This document shows, one piece after another, positions 1 to 8,292 of a DNA stretch of 64,000 nucleotides; position 1 is the first letter of the stretch, and each line of letters starts with the position of its first letter. The notes beneath the pieces are model-generated. The model saw nothing but the letters and a program-made list of their open reading frames with translations, made no database searches and was not told where the DNA came from. The DNA is taken from the NCBI GenBank assembly GCA_965203365.1, contig OZ241878.1:2108001-2172000 (forward strand), read 5' to 3'. The stretch comes from VYFG01 sp965203365 (GTDB lineage: Bacteria; Pseudomonadota; Gammaproteobacteria; Arenicellales; Poriferihabitantaceae). Made by a program: the position numbers and the translations under genes.

Positions 1-576
1 CTTTCGACTGTTACAGAAGATAAACTCCCAAGTACCCACAATATTCGGGATAACAACATATCCCTTTTGAAAAATCTTCAGGTAATTGATTTTGTTCTTG
101 ATTCGATTAAAGATTGCTATGACTACATTCTGATTGATAGCCATCCTGAAGTATCTGATATTTTGCGTTCTGTAATTTATTCATCCGATTACTGTGTTTC
201 ACCGGTAAAATTTGATCGACAGTCTTCCATCGGTGTCGCTACGATAATAGGAGAAATCAACAATGTTAACGCAGATGTGGAGCTTATTAGAAATAGTCTG
301 GATAATGAAATTCAATATGTGGATACAGTATGTTCTGGCTCAATGGGGATGATGGCTCGAGAGTGGAGCGGAGACCTGAAACGAACAGAGCAATTAGAGC
401 GCAATCGACTAAGGCGGACCGGAAGCATATTCGAAACTTATATTACTGAGGGCGATGGTTTAAGAAGAGCCTTGTTAGACAGGAACCCAGTCTATGATGT
501 TAGTAGCAATAATGCGAACAAGCAAGCAGATCAATTTCGCGAACTCACTCGCGAGTTTCTGGAGAAGTGCCCATGA
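1..576 (+). CDS. ParA/MinD-like ATPase, C-terminal part (partial)
   Basis: The reading frame is open from the left window edge to the stop at 576, so the N-terminus with Walker A lies outside. The visible part has a ParA-type Walker B region (YDYILIDSHPE) followed by an SSDYCVSPVKFDRQSSIG segment, matching the usual aDxvixPv..d..s..G pattern of ParA/Soj ATPases. These proteins move or partition DNA or protein complexes using ATP. Composition is clearly AT-rich compared with the rest of the window, which suggests transfer from elsewhere. The stop overlaps the next start by ATGA, so the two genes are translationally coupled. Plasmid, phage or island origin cannot be decided from this fragment. 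Confidence 0.7.
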   Translation, partial: LSTVTEDKLPSTHNIRDNNISLLKNLQVIDFVLDSIKDCYDYILIDSHPEVSDILRSVIYSSDYCVSPVKFDRQSSIGVATIIGEINNVNADVELIRNSLDNEIQYVDTVCSGSMGMMAREWSGDLKRTEQLERNRLRRTGSIFETYITEGDGLRRALLDRNPVYDVSSNNANKQADQFRELTREFLEKCP

Positions 577-983
577 AAGACATTAACGTTGAAAAGTTGA
601 TCGAGTGGCTCGGACCAGATGGTGCAATTGCCGGATTGGAAGAAAGTAACCTCACAGTATTGGAGCTTTATGAGGTAGCAATGCGTAACGGCCTTATGGT
701 AGAGAGAAGAACAAGGCGACATGATATTATCATTGACCTCATCAATCGAAATTCCATTAAGATTGATAAGACAACAGACGAATTATTAGCTATGAGTCGT
801 GACGATCTTGGCGACTATTTCAAAAGCAGAAAAGTTTCCCAAACGGAACTCTTGAGGTTGCTTTCGCAGTTTGATATTTCCCCTGCCCCAGGAGACAAAG
901 CCCGCCTAGTAGATTTTGCTGCAAGGGAGATTAGCGACGTGGGCATGTACCAAAGAGTAGCAAAGGGTGTGCGAAGTGTATGA
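573..983 (+). CDS. unknown protein coupled to ParA-like ATPase
   Basis: This is a 136-residue protein with no family I recognise. ATG at 573 is chosen because GGAGAAG lies just upstream and the ATG overlaps the preceding stop (ATGA). A GTG at 567 in the same frame is the alternative. The protein is charged, with no signal peptide or membrane segment, and looks helical. Its position directly behind a ParA-like gene suggests a partner such as a ParB-like or adaptor factor, but no ParB or HTH motif is visible. It shares the AT-rich composition of the upstream gene. Confidence 0.55.
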   Translation: MKDINVEKLIEWLGPDGAIAGLEESNLTVLELYEVAMRNGLMVERRTRRHDIIIDLINRNSIKIDKTTDELLAMSRDDLGDYFKSRKVSQTELLRLLSQFDISPAPGDKARLVDFAAREISDVGMYQRVAKGVRSV

Positions 984-1476
984 GCGACTCACTTGTCACC
1001 TCAATGCTACTCTCCATATATGAATACGCGTGGCGGTCTTGTGTATTAAACGATATAGGAATAATGGCGATGACTGTATCAGGTGACGCGATGGTGACTG
1101 TTTTATTGACCATGTCACAACCGATAAAATAGCGCGAACTCTGATAGACATACCCTGCGACGGAAACATCATACCGTCGCCGACCATATCAAATCAGCGT
1201 GAGGATCCAGAGAACGAAATCACTGTTGCCATCGCTTTACCGTCTGACTCACCTCTTGTACACACCCGACGAGGCACGATCTCCATACGCAGTACTCTGC
1301 ACCGGAATATCGCGATGCGTCAGAACGAACAACCTTCGAAAAAGTGGTGCCTTTTCGGCGACCGTCTTTCGATTCTTCGACAGTGCTGGGAGCAAAAGTC
1401 ACTAATCTCAGTCCGGAAATCCTTCCCCACTTCCACTCTGAAGTGCAACATGTGCCGCGCTCCCGGAACTCGGCCG
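984..1476. other. intergenic stretch, no gene recognised
   Basis: This is the transition from the AT-rich ParA region to the GC-rich thiamin locus. Short open frames on both strands have no recognisable motif. I see no tRNA, repeat or clear attachment site, though it is a plausible island boundary. Confidence 0.4.
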
Positions 1477-2238
1477 TCAAGTCGTATCCCTGATGATCCG
1501 ATGACAAGACAGATCCACAATGGCACGCAGTGCCACAGTGACCACACAAAGTGCCAACAAGGCGGCAAACATCAAGTCAATCTTGACCCGTCCATTGGCC
1601 AGCAGCATCAGATAACCGAGGCCGTTGGAGGCACCGACCCATTCCCCGATGACGGCCCCGATAGGAGCATATACCGCCGCCAACTTGATGCCGGATGCCA
1701 AGGCCGGCAAGGCGGCAGGCACTCGGATTTGCAACAGGGCGGACAGGTTCGAACTGCGCATGGTGTGGGCCAGGTCGAGATAGCCCCGCGGCGTGGCCCG
1801 CAGACCATCCAGAAAGGTCGAGGTGACCGGAAAATAGACAATCAAGACAGCCATGGCAATCTTGGAGGCCAGACCATAGCCCAACCACAGGGTTAGCAGC
1901 GGAGCGAGTGCAAACACCGGGATGGTCTGGCTCATGACCAAGGCGGGCATCAGCAACTTGCGTGAACGATCCGAAGCCATCAGATGCAGCGCCGTCCCGA
2001 CCCCGGCCGTGACCCCCAGGACCAGCCCGGCGATGACTTCCGTGGCCGTGATCAGCGCATGGTGCATGATCAGCCCGAAATGCGCATAAAATGCCCGGAT
2101 GACCCGGACCGGGCCCGGCAGGATGAACGGTTCCACGCGGGTCACCCAAACCAGCAATTGCCAGATCACGACGAGAAACAGACCCACGAGGGTGGCTTCC
2201 ATGACCCCGGCCCATGCCGATTTCCCTCCCGCTCTCAT
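1477..2238 (-). CDS. ABC transporter permease, thiamin-precursor uptake (ThiX-like)
   Basis: The 253-residue inner-membrane protein belongs to the SsuC/TauC-type permease family. It has about six hydrophobic segments and an EAA-like loop around SLGAS-equivalent positions (TMRSSNLSALLQIRVPAALP). It is the last gene of the thiamin operon and overlaps the ATPase gene by ATGA. With the adjacent NMT1/ThiY-like binding protein it should form an importer for a pyrimidine precursor such as formylaminopyrimidine. The substrate is inferred from operon context, because SsuC, TauC and ThiX permeases cannot be told apart reliably by sequence alone. Confidence 0.85.
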   Translation of the reverse strand: MRAGGKSAWAGVMEATLVGLFLVVIWQLLVWVTRVEPFILPGPVRVIRAFYAHFGLIMHHALITATEVIAGLVLGVTAGVGTALHLMASDRSRKLLMPALVMSQTIPVFALAPLLTLWLGYGLASKIAMAVLIVYFPVTSTFLDGLRATPRGYLDLAHTMRSSNLSALLQIRVPAALPALASGIKLAAVYAPIGAVIGEWVGASNGLGYLMLLANGRVKIDLMFAALLALCVVTVALRAIVDLSCHRIIRDTT

Positions 2239-2951
2239 CGGGCGTTCAGCACCGAGAATATCTGGGCCTGGACAGCCATGACCGAAGGGTCGTCCAATGG
2301 CCGAATGGTGGGAGAGGGTAACAGGTCGAAACGCTCCAACCCACCGTCGTACAGGGCATAGATCCTTTCTCCCATGCGAAGGGCCTCGCCCAAGTCATGC
2401 GTCACCAGCAGCACCGTCCGGCCCTGCAGCATGGTGTGGGCCAAGTGTTGCATGTGCTTTCGGGTGGCGGGATCCAGCGCGGAAAACGACTCGTCCAGCA
2501 AGATAATCGGGGTGTCCTCCATCAGCGTCCTGGCGAGGGCACAACGCTGGCGCATTCCACCGGACAACTGTCGGGGTTTGCTGCGGATGTGGCGGAACAA
2601 ACCCACCGCTTCGATCAGCTTTTCCACCGTGTCCCGATCGGGTTTTTCCCGGCGCAATCGGGCGCCCAGCATCACATTCTGTGATACCGTGAGCCACGGC
2701 AGCAACAGGTCGGATTGGTCCATGTAGGCGACTCGTCCTGCCACCGGAAGATGGTCGGTGGTGGTGATGGAACCGAGGAAAGTGCCTCCAGTTTCCAGTC
2801 CTGCGATCAGTCGCAGTAAAGTCGATTTTCCAATGCCGGATGGTCCCAGCAGGCAGGTGCATTTGCCAGCCGGCAGGTCGAGTGACAGCTCCCGGAACAA
2901 CTCCCGGTGGCCATAGGCAAACGTTCCTTCCAAGTGAATGCCGGGCATCAT
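2235..2951 (-). CDS. ABC transporter ATP-binding protein, thiamin-precursor uptake (ThiZ-like)
   Basis: The 238-residue nucleotide-binding subunit has Walker A (GPSGIGKST), Q-loop, signature LSGGMRQR, Walker B (IILLDE) and a switch histidine in LLVTHD. It powers import by the neighbouring permease and overlaps it by 4 bp. It follows the binding-protein gene after a gap of about 180 bp in which I see no gene. The length and the SsuB/TauB/ThiZ-type sequence agree with uptake of a small organic solute. Thiamin-precursor specificity rests on its place in the riboswitch-led operon. Confidence 0.88.
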   Translation of the reverse strand: MMPGIHLEGTFAYGHRELFRELSLDLPAGKCTCLLGPSGIGKSTLLRLIAGLETGGTFLGSITTTDHLPVAGRVAYMDQSDLLLPWLTVSQNVMLGARLRREKPDRDTVEKLIEAVGLFRHIRSKPRQLSGGMRQRCALARTLMEDTPIILLDESFSALDPATRKHMQHLAHTMLQGRTVLLVTHDLGEALRMGERIYALYDGGLERFDLLPSPTIRPLDDPSVMAVQAQIFSVLNAR

Positions 2952-3133
2952 GACCTGTCCGAAAAAACGAGGCTCTGCGAACTATGGGTTCCGGTCAGCG
3001 TCAATGCCCGACGTCTGGCGGGTTCGCCGGAACGGGTCATTGCGGTCTGCCCGCGGGATGTGGCGGGTGCTCTGCCCGGGCGTTTGTCCCGCTCCTTATC
3101 GGTCATCGGCGTGCAGTTGTCCGAACGAGTCGG

Positions 3134-4072
3134 TCATTCCTGCCGGGTGATATCCACGGCCAGGCGGTCCACCGGACTGATTTGCGGGATCAACCCGTGT
3201 TCCAAGAGAAAGGATTCCATCTGCTGGTAGCGCCCGGCATCCAATGCCGCGGGACGAAGAGCGAACCGGGGCAGAGTATCGAACCAGGCCAAGCGATTGA
3301 GGTCATCGCGCAGTTCCGGTGAGGTGGAGGCGAAGATCTCCCAGCTTTCCTCGGGATGATTGACGATGTACTGGACGGCTTGTTCCACCGCGGACAGAAA
3401 TCGGATGATGGTGTCGATATCCATGGTGTCGGGATTGGCAACATAGATCAGTTCGTCATAAGGGGGCAGTCCCTCTTCTTCCAGATAGAAGCACTTTCCC
3501 TTGATCCCCTCGAGTTTCATCTGGTTCAGTTCAAAATTCCGGAACGCACCGATCACCGCATCGACTTGTTTAGTCATCAAAGACGGGGAAAGCGACCAGT
3601 TCACGTTCACGAGTTCGATATCGTCCAGATCCAGTCCATGGGGTTTCAGGATGCCGGTGAGCAGGGCTTCCTCCACCCCGGCCACGGAAAATCCTACCTT
3701 CCGACCGGCCAGGTCCCGCAGCGATTGCACCGGGCCTTCTGCCAGGACCAGCAGGCAGTTCAGTGGGGTAGCGACCAACGTCCCGACTCGCACGAGGGGC
3801 AGGTTTTCGGCCACCTGCAGGTGGAGTTGCGGCTGGTAGGAAATCGCCAGGTCGGCCTCTCCGGCCGCGACCAGTTTCGGGGGCACGGACGGGTCGGCCG
3901 GGGGCACGATCCGGACATTCAGCCCCTGTTCGGCAAAATAGCCGTTTTCTTCGGCAATGAGAATCGGCCCGTGGTCCGGGTTCACGAACCAGTCTAGAAT
4001 CAAGGTCAGGTCATCCATGGACCAAGCCGGGACGACCCAGAGCATGGCAAGTATAGGGAGGAGCTTTTTCAT
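3134..4072 (-). CDS. NMT1/THI5-like substrate-binding protein (ThiY-like)
   Basis: The 312-residue periplasmic protein begins with a signal peptide (KKLLPILAMLWVVPAWS). The mature start DLTLILDWFVNPDHGPI is characteristic of the NMT1/THI5 family, which includes ThiY, the receptor for N-formyl-4-amino-5-aminomethyl-2-methylpyrimidine. It lies 29 bp downstream of thiE and ahead of the ATPase and permease genes, all on the minus strand. Import of a pyrimidine breakdown product would feed ThiD. No thiC (de novo pyrimidine synthesis) is present in the window, which fits a salvage role, though thiC could be elsewhere. Confidence 0.88.
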   Translation of the reverse strand: MKKLLPILAMLWVVPAWSMDDLTLILDWFVNPDHGPILIAEENGYFAEQGLNVRIVPPADPSVPPKLVAAGEADLAISYQPQLHLQVAENLPLVRVGTLVATPLNCLLVLAEGPVQSLRDLAGRKVGFSVAGVEEALLTGILKPHGLDLDDIELVNVNWSLSPSLMTKQVDAVIGAFRNFELNQMKLEGIKGKCFYLEEEGLPPYDELIYVANPDTMDIDTIIRFLSAVEQAVQYIVNHPEESWEIFASTSPELRDDLNRLAWFDTLPRFALRPAALDAGRYQQMESFLLEHGLIPQISPVDRLAVDITRQE

Positions 4073-4101
4073 CTTTCAGTCCGCTTCGGGTGGCAGGGGT
4101 T

Positions 4102-4710
4102 TCATTGTCGATAGGGTTGGGTGCATTCGAGCCACTGTGTCAATCGGCTGTCGGGGGCCGGATTGAGGGTGATGTCCGTTACCACGGCGACACTATCTGC
4201 CCCGGAAGCCAGAGCCGCTTGCGCTCGCTTTGGGTTCAGCCCCCCTAAAACGACCAATGGGATGTCTCCGATGAGGGACTTCCATTGAGCGATGCGTTCC
4301 AGCCCCTGGGGTGGCCAGGGCATGGCTTTCAAAATGGTCGGATAGATCGGACCCAGGGCGATGTAGGCGGGCCGTAGGGTCAGTGCCCGATCCAGTTCCT
4401 GCGGACTGTGGGTGCTGATGCCAAGTTGGATTCCAGCCGCTGCGATGGCCCCCAGATCAGCGTTGTCCAAATCCTCCTGTCCGAGGTGTACAGCGTCACA
4501 GCCCAACTTGATCGCCACCTGCCAGTGATCATTCACGACCAGTTGACAGTCATATTCACTACAGATCGCCCGGGCGCTGGCCACCTCATGGTGTATCCGC
4601 ACCGGGTCTTCGCTCTTGATCCTGAGTTGCACCAGACGGACTCCATATGGGATCAGTCGTTCAATCCATTGGCTGCTGTCCCAGATGGGGTAAAACGGAT
4701 CCAGGTTCAT
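4102..4710 (-). CDS. thiE: thiamin-phosphate synthase ThiE
   Basis: The 202-residue TIM-barrel enzyme joins HMP pyrophosphate and thiazole phosphate to thiamin phosphate. Family features visible are VQLRIKS near the N-terminus, VNDHWQVAIKLGCDAVHLGQEDL in the middle (described here in parts), ALGPIYPT, and a late LGGL followed by ASGADSVAVV. The length is usual for ThiE. The start overlaps the thiG stop by ATGA, giving translational coupling in the thi operon. Confidence 0.95.
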   Translation of the reverse strand: MNLDPFYPIWDSSQWIERLIPYGVRLVQLRIKSEDPVRIHHEVASARAICSEYDCQLVVNDHWQVAIKLGCDAVHLGQEDLDNADLGAIAAAGIQLGISTHSPQELDRALTLRPAYIALGPIYPTILKAMPWPPQGLERIAQWKSLIGDIPLVVLGGLNPKRAQAALASGADSVAVVTDITLNPAPDSRLTQWLECTQPYRQ

Positions 4711-5510
4711 GGGGCCAGTCGGGCTTTGCTGGACATGTCGGTGGATGGGTGTGGCAACTCCGAAGGTTCCATCGGTCCGGCGAGATAGGCACGGCGGCCA
4801 GCGAGGACGGCATCGGAAAACGCCTTGGCCATCAGGACCGGGTCTCCGGCCCGGGCGACAGCGGAATTCAGCAACACGGCATCGCAGCCGATCTCCATCG
4901 CGTGAGCGGCATGGGAAGGCAGGCCCATGCCGGCATCGACGATGATGGGGACATGCTCAAACCGCGACCGCATCGCGCATAGTCCGTATTCATTGTTCAG
5001 TCCACGACCGGTTCCGATCGGAGCACCCCAGGGCATCAGCACCTCGCAACCGACCTGGAGCAATTGTTCCGCGACGACGAGATCCTCCGTCGTATAGGGA
5101 AACACCTTGAATCCCTCCTCGCACAGAATTCTGGCGGCCTCGACCAGGCCCAGCGTATGGGGATGAAGGGAGTCTGAATCCCCGATCACTTCCAGCTTGA
5201 TCCAGTCGGTCTCGAACAGTTCTCGCGCCATCTGGGCCGTGGTCACGGCTTCCCGGGCGGAGTGACAACCAGCGGTATTGGGCAAGATGGTGGCCTTCAG
5301 TGACTTGATCCGTTCACGAAATTCCTGCCCTGAGGTGCTACCACCGGCTTCCCGGCGAACCGACACCGTGATGATTTCCGCAGAAGAGGCACGGACGGCC
5401 TCAAGCAGCCTGGTCGGTGACGGATACCTGGATGTTCCAAGCATCAGTCGGCTGGCAAAGGACTGCCCGTACAATGTAACCCTACTGGATTCTGGATCAG
5501 CCGCCCGCAT
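4707..5510 (-). CDS. thiG: thiazole synthase ThiG
   Basis: ThiG builds the thiazole ring from deoxyxylulose phosphate, dehydroglycine and ThiS thiocarboxylate. The Schiff-base lysine lies in DWIKLEVIGD, and VLMPWGAPIGTGRG with a later VDAGMGLPSHA segment marks the phosphate-binding part of the barrel. The ATG at 5510 overlaps the end of thiS by 14 bp and gives 267 residues. A TTG at 5474 is a serious alternative because TAGGG precedes it and the family's conserved start is close to that point. An upstream in-frame ATG at 5588 lies inside thiS and is unlikely. Confidence 0.95.
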   Translation of the reverse strand: MRAADPESSRVTLYGQSFASRLMLGTSRYPSPTRLLEAVRASSAEIITVSVRREAGGSTSGQEFRERIKSLKATILPNTAGCHSAREAVTTAQMARELFETDWIKLEVIGDSDSLHPHTLGLVEAARILCEEGFKVFPYTTEDLVVAEQLLQVGCEVLMPWGAPIGTGRGLNNEYGLCAMRSRFEHVPIIVDAGMGLPSHAAHAMEIGCDAVLLNSAVARAGDPVLMAKAFSDAVLAGRRAYLAGPMEPSELPHPSTDMSSKARLAP

Positions 5511-5694
5511 TGGGAGCCACCACCTCGATTCGGTCCCCAGGCTTGACCACGGTTTGATCCCGTCGATGTCGGTGAATGAATTCTTCATTCAATGCCGTGG
5601 CAATATGGGGATGACGATACCCGCATTCGGCCAGAATCTCGCTCAGAGTACCGCCATTCACTTCCTGCGGAGCCCCATTGACTGTTATGCGCAT
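5497..5694 (-). CDS. thiS: sulfur carrier protein ThiS
   Basis: The 65-residue ubiquitin-like protein starts MRITVNGAPQEV and ends in the essential Gly-Gly. The C-terminus is adenylated and converted to a thiocarboxylate that donates sulfur to ThiG. Its gene overlaps thiO at the start and thiG at the end. The activating enzyme (ThiF/MoeB type) and sulfurtransferase are not in the window. Confidence 0.94.
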   Translation of the reverse strand: MRITVNGAPQEVNGGTLSEILAECGYRHPHIATALNEEFIHRHRRDQTVVKPGDRIEVVAPNAGG

Positions 5695-6677
5695 AATGGC
5701 AATTCCTTCAGATGATTCGAATCCATGACAGCATCCGCGACCTGCATGGCCAGTGACGGACTCAGCAGGAAGCCATGGCGGAATAGCCCGTTCACAAAGA
5801 TCACATGATCTTTGCGAAGGACTTTCGGCAGGTTGTCATCGAATGCCGGTCTGACATCGACTCCCGTCTCGACCACTTCCGCTTCGCCGAACCGGGCATC
5901 CAGCAGCAGCGCAGCGTTCAGTAGGTCGACTACGGAACGGACACTGACTCGCTGACGTTCGTCATTTTCGATAGCCGTTGCACCGAGCATATAGCATCGT
6001 CCATCTCGGGGCACCAGATAAATGGGTTGACGGGGGTGGAGGAGTCTCACCGGTCTGGACAGGTTAATCTCGCGACTGTGCAGTATCATCATTTCGCCCT
6101 TGACCCCCCGAAGGCCCGGCAATTCGTCACGGGCCGCATATCCTCGGCAATCGATGACAAACTCGGAATGGACGTCACCCGACTGAACATCTTCTCCGAA
6201 TTGGATGCCGACCTTGCGGTCTTTCAGGTAGGCCACCAATTCCCGCAATGTTTGCCGGGGATCAAGATGAGCCTCATCGGGGAACCACAATCCCGGACCC
6301 GGGAAATCCTGCAGGTCCGGCTCGAGTTGCGCAATGTCCGATACGTTGACCCACTCACATTGCTGACCGAGTCGGGCAAGCCTTTTCAGCTCATTCCGGT
6401 CCTTGGGCAATGACAGAACCAGGCTGCCTCGTTGCGTGACGGTCGATACGTGTCGCTCCCACCATTCCCGGGCCAATAACCCCGACTGCGTGACGGACTC
6501 TTCCGCCGTATCGCGCTCGCAATAAGGAGCCAGCATGCCGCCCGCAAACCATGAACAGGAGGCCGGGCCAATCGCGGCTGAGCGTTCATAGACCGTGACC
6601 GGGATACCCCGATCGATCAGTTCACAGGCACAGGCCAGACCAGTCACGCCGGCACCGATGACGCTGACTTCAGGCAT
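5685..6677 (-). CDS. thiO: glycine oxidase ThiO
   Basis: This FAD-dependent amine oxidase makes dehydroglycine from glycine for thiazole synthesis and uses oxygen, in contrast to the radical-SAM ThiH. The N-terminal Rossmann motif is VSVIGAGVTGLACACELIDR. The C-terminal LFRHGFLLSPSLA segment is typical of ThiO. Start 6677 (ATGCCTGA, overlapping the thiD stop) gives 330 residues and places the dinucleotide fold at the very N-terminus, as expected. Longer in-frame starts lie inside thiD and are rejected. Confidence 0.93.
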   Translation of the reverse strand: MPEVSVIGAGVTGLACACELIDRGIPVTVYERSAAIGPASCSWFAGGMLAPYCERDTAEESVTQSGLLAREWWERHVSTVTQRGSLVLSLPKDRNELKRLARLGQQCEWVNVSDIAQLEPDLQDFPGPGLWFPDEAHLDPRQTLRELVAYLKDRKVGIQFGEDVQSGDVHSEFVIDCRGYAARDELPGLRGVKGEMMILHSREINLSRPVRLLHPRQPIYLVPRDGRCYMLGATAIENDERQRVSVRSVVDLLNAALLLDARFGEAEVVETGVDVRPAFDDNLPKVLRKDHVIFVNGLFRHGFLLSPSLAMQVADAVMDSNHLKELPLCA

Positions 6678-7509
6678 GCCAGATCTGGTGGAAGTGATGA
6701 ACCGGTCCATGGCCACTGCCAATTCGCAGCCGGTCGGCTGACCGGATAGCCCCGGCCAGATATTGATGGGATTGTCTGACGGCCGCCTTGAGGGGCATCC
6801 GGCGGGCCAGATGCGCCGCAATTGCCGCTGAATAGGTACAACCGGTCCCATGGGTATTGGGGGTCGACACCCGGGAGGATACCAGCTTCATCGGCTCTTC
6901 CTGGTCCTGCACCAGCCAGTCAGTACAGACAGACTCATTTCCATGTCCTCCTTTCATGAGCACGGCCTTCGTGCCAAGTAAGCATAGGGCTTTTCCTTGG
7001 GCCAGTGCCTCTTCGCTGTGGCAGGCCGGAGCCACATTGAGCAGTGCCGCCGCTTCAGGCAGATTGGGCGTGATGAGGTCCACTTTGGGCATCAACCACT
7101 CCCGCAGCGAGTCGATGGCTTCAGGTGCCAGTAACGGATCCCCCGATTTGGCCACCATGACCGGGTCCAGCACAATGTATCCACGAAAACTCTCCAACGA
7201 AGTGGCGACTTCCTTGATGACGGATGAGGTGCCAAGCAGACCAACCTTGATCGCATCGACTGCCAGATCCTCCAGAACGGTTTCAATCTGATGTTGGACC
7301 ATGCCGTCCGGCAACATGGCAACATCACGGACTTGGTGGGTATTCTGGGCCGTGACGGCGGTAATCACACAGGCCCCATAGACACTCAGGGCACTGAATG
7401 TCTTCAGGTCAGCCTGGACTCCCGCGCCGCCGGAACTGTCGGAGCCGGCGATGGTCATGGCAATAGGCGTGGCGAATTCTGGATTCAACGGGCCGCAGAT
7501 CCTGCGCAA
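6670..7509 (-). CDS. thiD: hydroxymethylpyrimidine/phosphomethylpyrimidine kinase ThiD
   Basis: This ribokinase-fold enzyme phosphorylates HMP and HMP phosphate. It has the N-terminal TIAGSDSSGGAGVQADLKTF motif and a C-terminal NTHGTGCTYSAAIAAHLA catalytic segment. It is the first structural gene after the TPP riboswitch. The start is uncertain: TTG at 7509 (279 residues), TTG at 7488, or ATG at 7458, which lies immediately before TIAGSDSS. None has a strong ribosome binding site. Confidence 0.94.
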   Translation of the reverse strand: MRRICGPLNPEFATPIAMTIAGSDSSGGAGVQADLKTFSALSVYGACVITAVTAQNTHQVRDVAMLPDGMVQHQIETVLEDLAVDAIKVGLLGTSSVIKEVATSLESFRGYIVLDPVMVAKSGDPLLAPEAIDSLREWLMPKVDLITPNLPEAAALLNVAPACHSEEALAQGKALCLLGTKAVLMKGGHGNESVCTDWLVQDQEEPMKLVSSRVSTPNTHGTGCTYSAAIAAHLARRMPLKAAVRQSHQYLAGAIRSADRLRIGSGHGPVHHFHQIWHA

Positions 7510-7522
7510 GTAGATCGGGGAA

Positions 7523-7546
7523 CCCAGAAATCTGTTGGTGTCTGGG
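7523..7546 (-). promoter_or_regulatory. hairpin between TPP aptamer and thiD (possible expression platform)
   Basis: On the minus strand CCCAGA and TCTGGG can pair with a 12-base loop between the aptamer and thiD. There is no U-run behind it, so control of translation start seems likelier than termination. Its role is inferred. Confidence 0.4.
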
Positions 7547-7579
7547 AAACGCGCAATGCCGTGATTGAGTCAGGATAGC

Positions 7580-7664
7580 ACCGTTTCCTTCGCCAGCATT
7601 ATCTGGGGCAGGTTCGATGGGTCGATTCCTCACATCTCTCAGCCTATTCAGGCTCCCCAACGGT
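7580..7664 (-). promoter_or_regulatory. TPP riboswitch (THI element)
   Basis: Read on the minus strand, the element is closed by a P1 stem ACCGTT/AACGGT. It contains the pyrimidine-sensing CTGAGA core preceded by a GCCTGAATAGGC hairpin, and the pyrophosphate-sensing part ACCTGCCCCAGATAATGCTGG followed by CGAAGGAAAC. These are the conserved blocks of the thi-box aptamer in the right order and spacing. It sits about 70 bp before thiD and should repress the whole thi operon, including the uptake genes, when TPP is plentiful. Confidence 0.93.
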
Positions 7665-7671
7665 GGGCATA

Positions 7672-7701
7672 AGTATATGGGAAATGGTTGAGTCAATACA
7701 A
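7672..7701 (-). promoter_or_regulatory. candidate promoter of thi operon
   Basis: On the minus strand TTGTAT (7701-7696) and TATACT (7677-7672) are separated by 18 bp. Transcription would begin just before the riboswitch P1 stem. The -10 is good and the -35 is weak. An overlapping TTGACT at 7696-7691 sits only 13 bp from this -10. Confidence 0.4.
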
Positions 7702-8256
7702 CCGCCACAGCCAGTCCCGGGGCCGAAAATAGCCAGACAAGGGACAGGACGGTGGACATCCCGCTCGCGATAAGCAGAAGCCACTTACCAAACCCGCATC
7801 CAGCTGGCCGGCCGATGAGCCCCGGCCGAACCTTGTCTGCCTGGTCTGCGCTGGGCGCCGAAGGTGCCGACCCAGGATGTCCTCTTGATCTGGATCGATC
7901 GGTCCCGAGGTTTGTCCGAAGTGCCACGGAAACGCCGGCAGCCCTGTCGATCGGTACTTCAACGGCCCGAAATGACGGAAAGAAACAAGTGGGCGCTTAT
8001 GAGTGGTTCCGCACGGTCCTCCATAGATTTGTACCGATCACACAATGCGAAGCAGGATGCCGGTACAGCGAATCTACCCGACCGGTGACGGTGGGCGCAT
8101 TCTGTCCGTCCGGCGACAAAAAAGGGTATGTCGCTTGTGGCGAGGAACATATTGGACTGTGCCGATGCGGACATTGAGTCTCCCGGTTCATCCCCAATCG
8201 GGGGGGCAACGCATAACTTAAGGGGCGGGTGGTTACGATTTTATCCTCACACCAGC
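7702..8256. other. intergenic stretch between thi operon and deacylase
   Basis: About 550 bp separate divergent transcription units. Open frames here lack recognisable motifs and overlap regulatory elements. I see no RNA gene or repeat. Confidence 0.4.
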
Positions 8257-8286
8257 TTGCGAAAAACCATCGGTCCGATTTATGCT
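8257..8286 (+). promoter_or_regulatory. candidate promoter placing the start of transcription at the deacylase ATG
   Basis: TTGCGA (8257-8262) and TATGCT (8281-8286) are spaced by 18 bp. The predicted transcription start, about 7 bp after the -10, coincides with the ATG at 8293. No Shine-Dalgarno sequence is visible, so a leaderless message is possible. Confidence 0.35.
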
Positions 8287-8292
8287 TGTATC

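Noticed and set aside
7409..7927. 172-residue frame across the riboswitch region
   Set aside because: It overlaps the TPP riboswitch and its promoter and has no protein family pattern.
8128..8292. N-terminal extension of the deacylase
   Set aside because: The extra residues are not protein-like, and a promoter candidate lies within them; family similarity begins at 8293.
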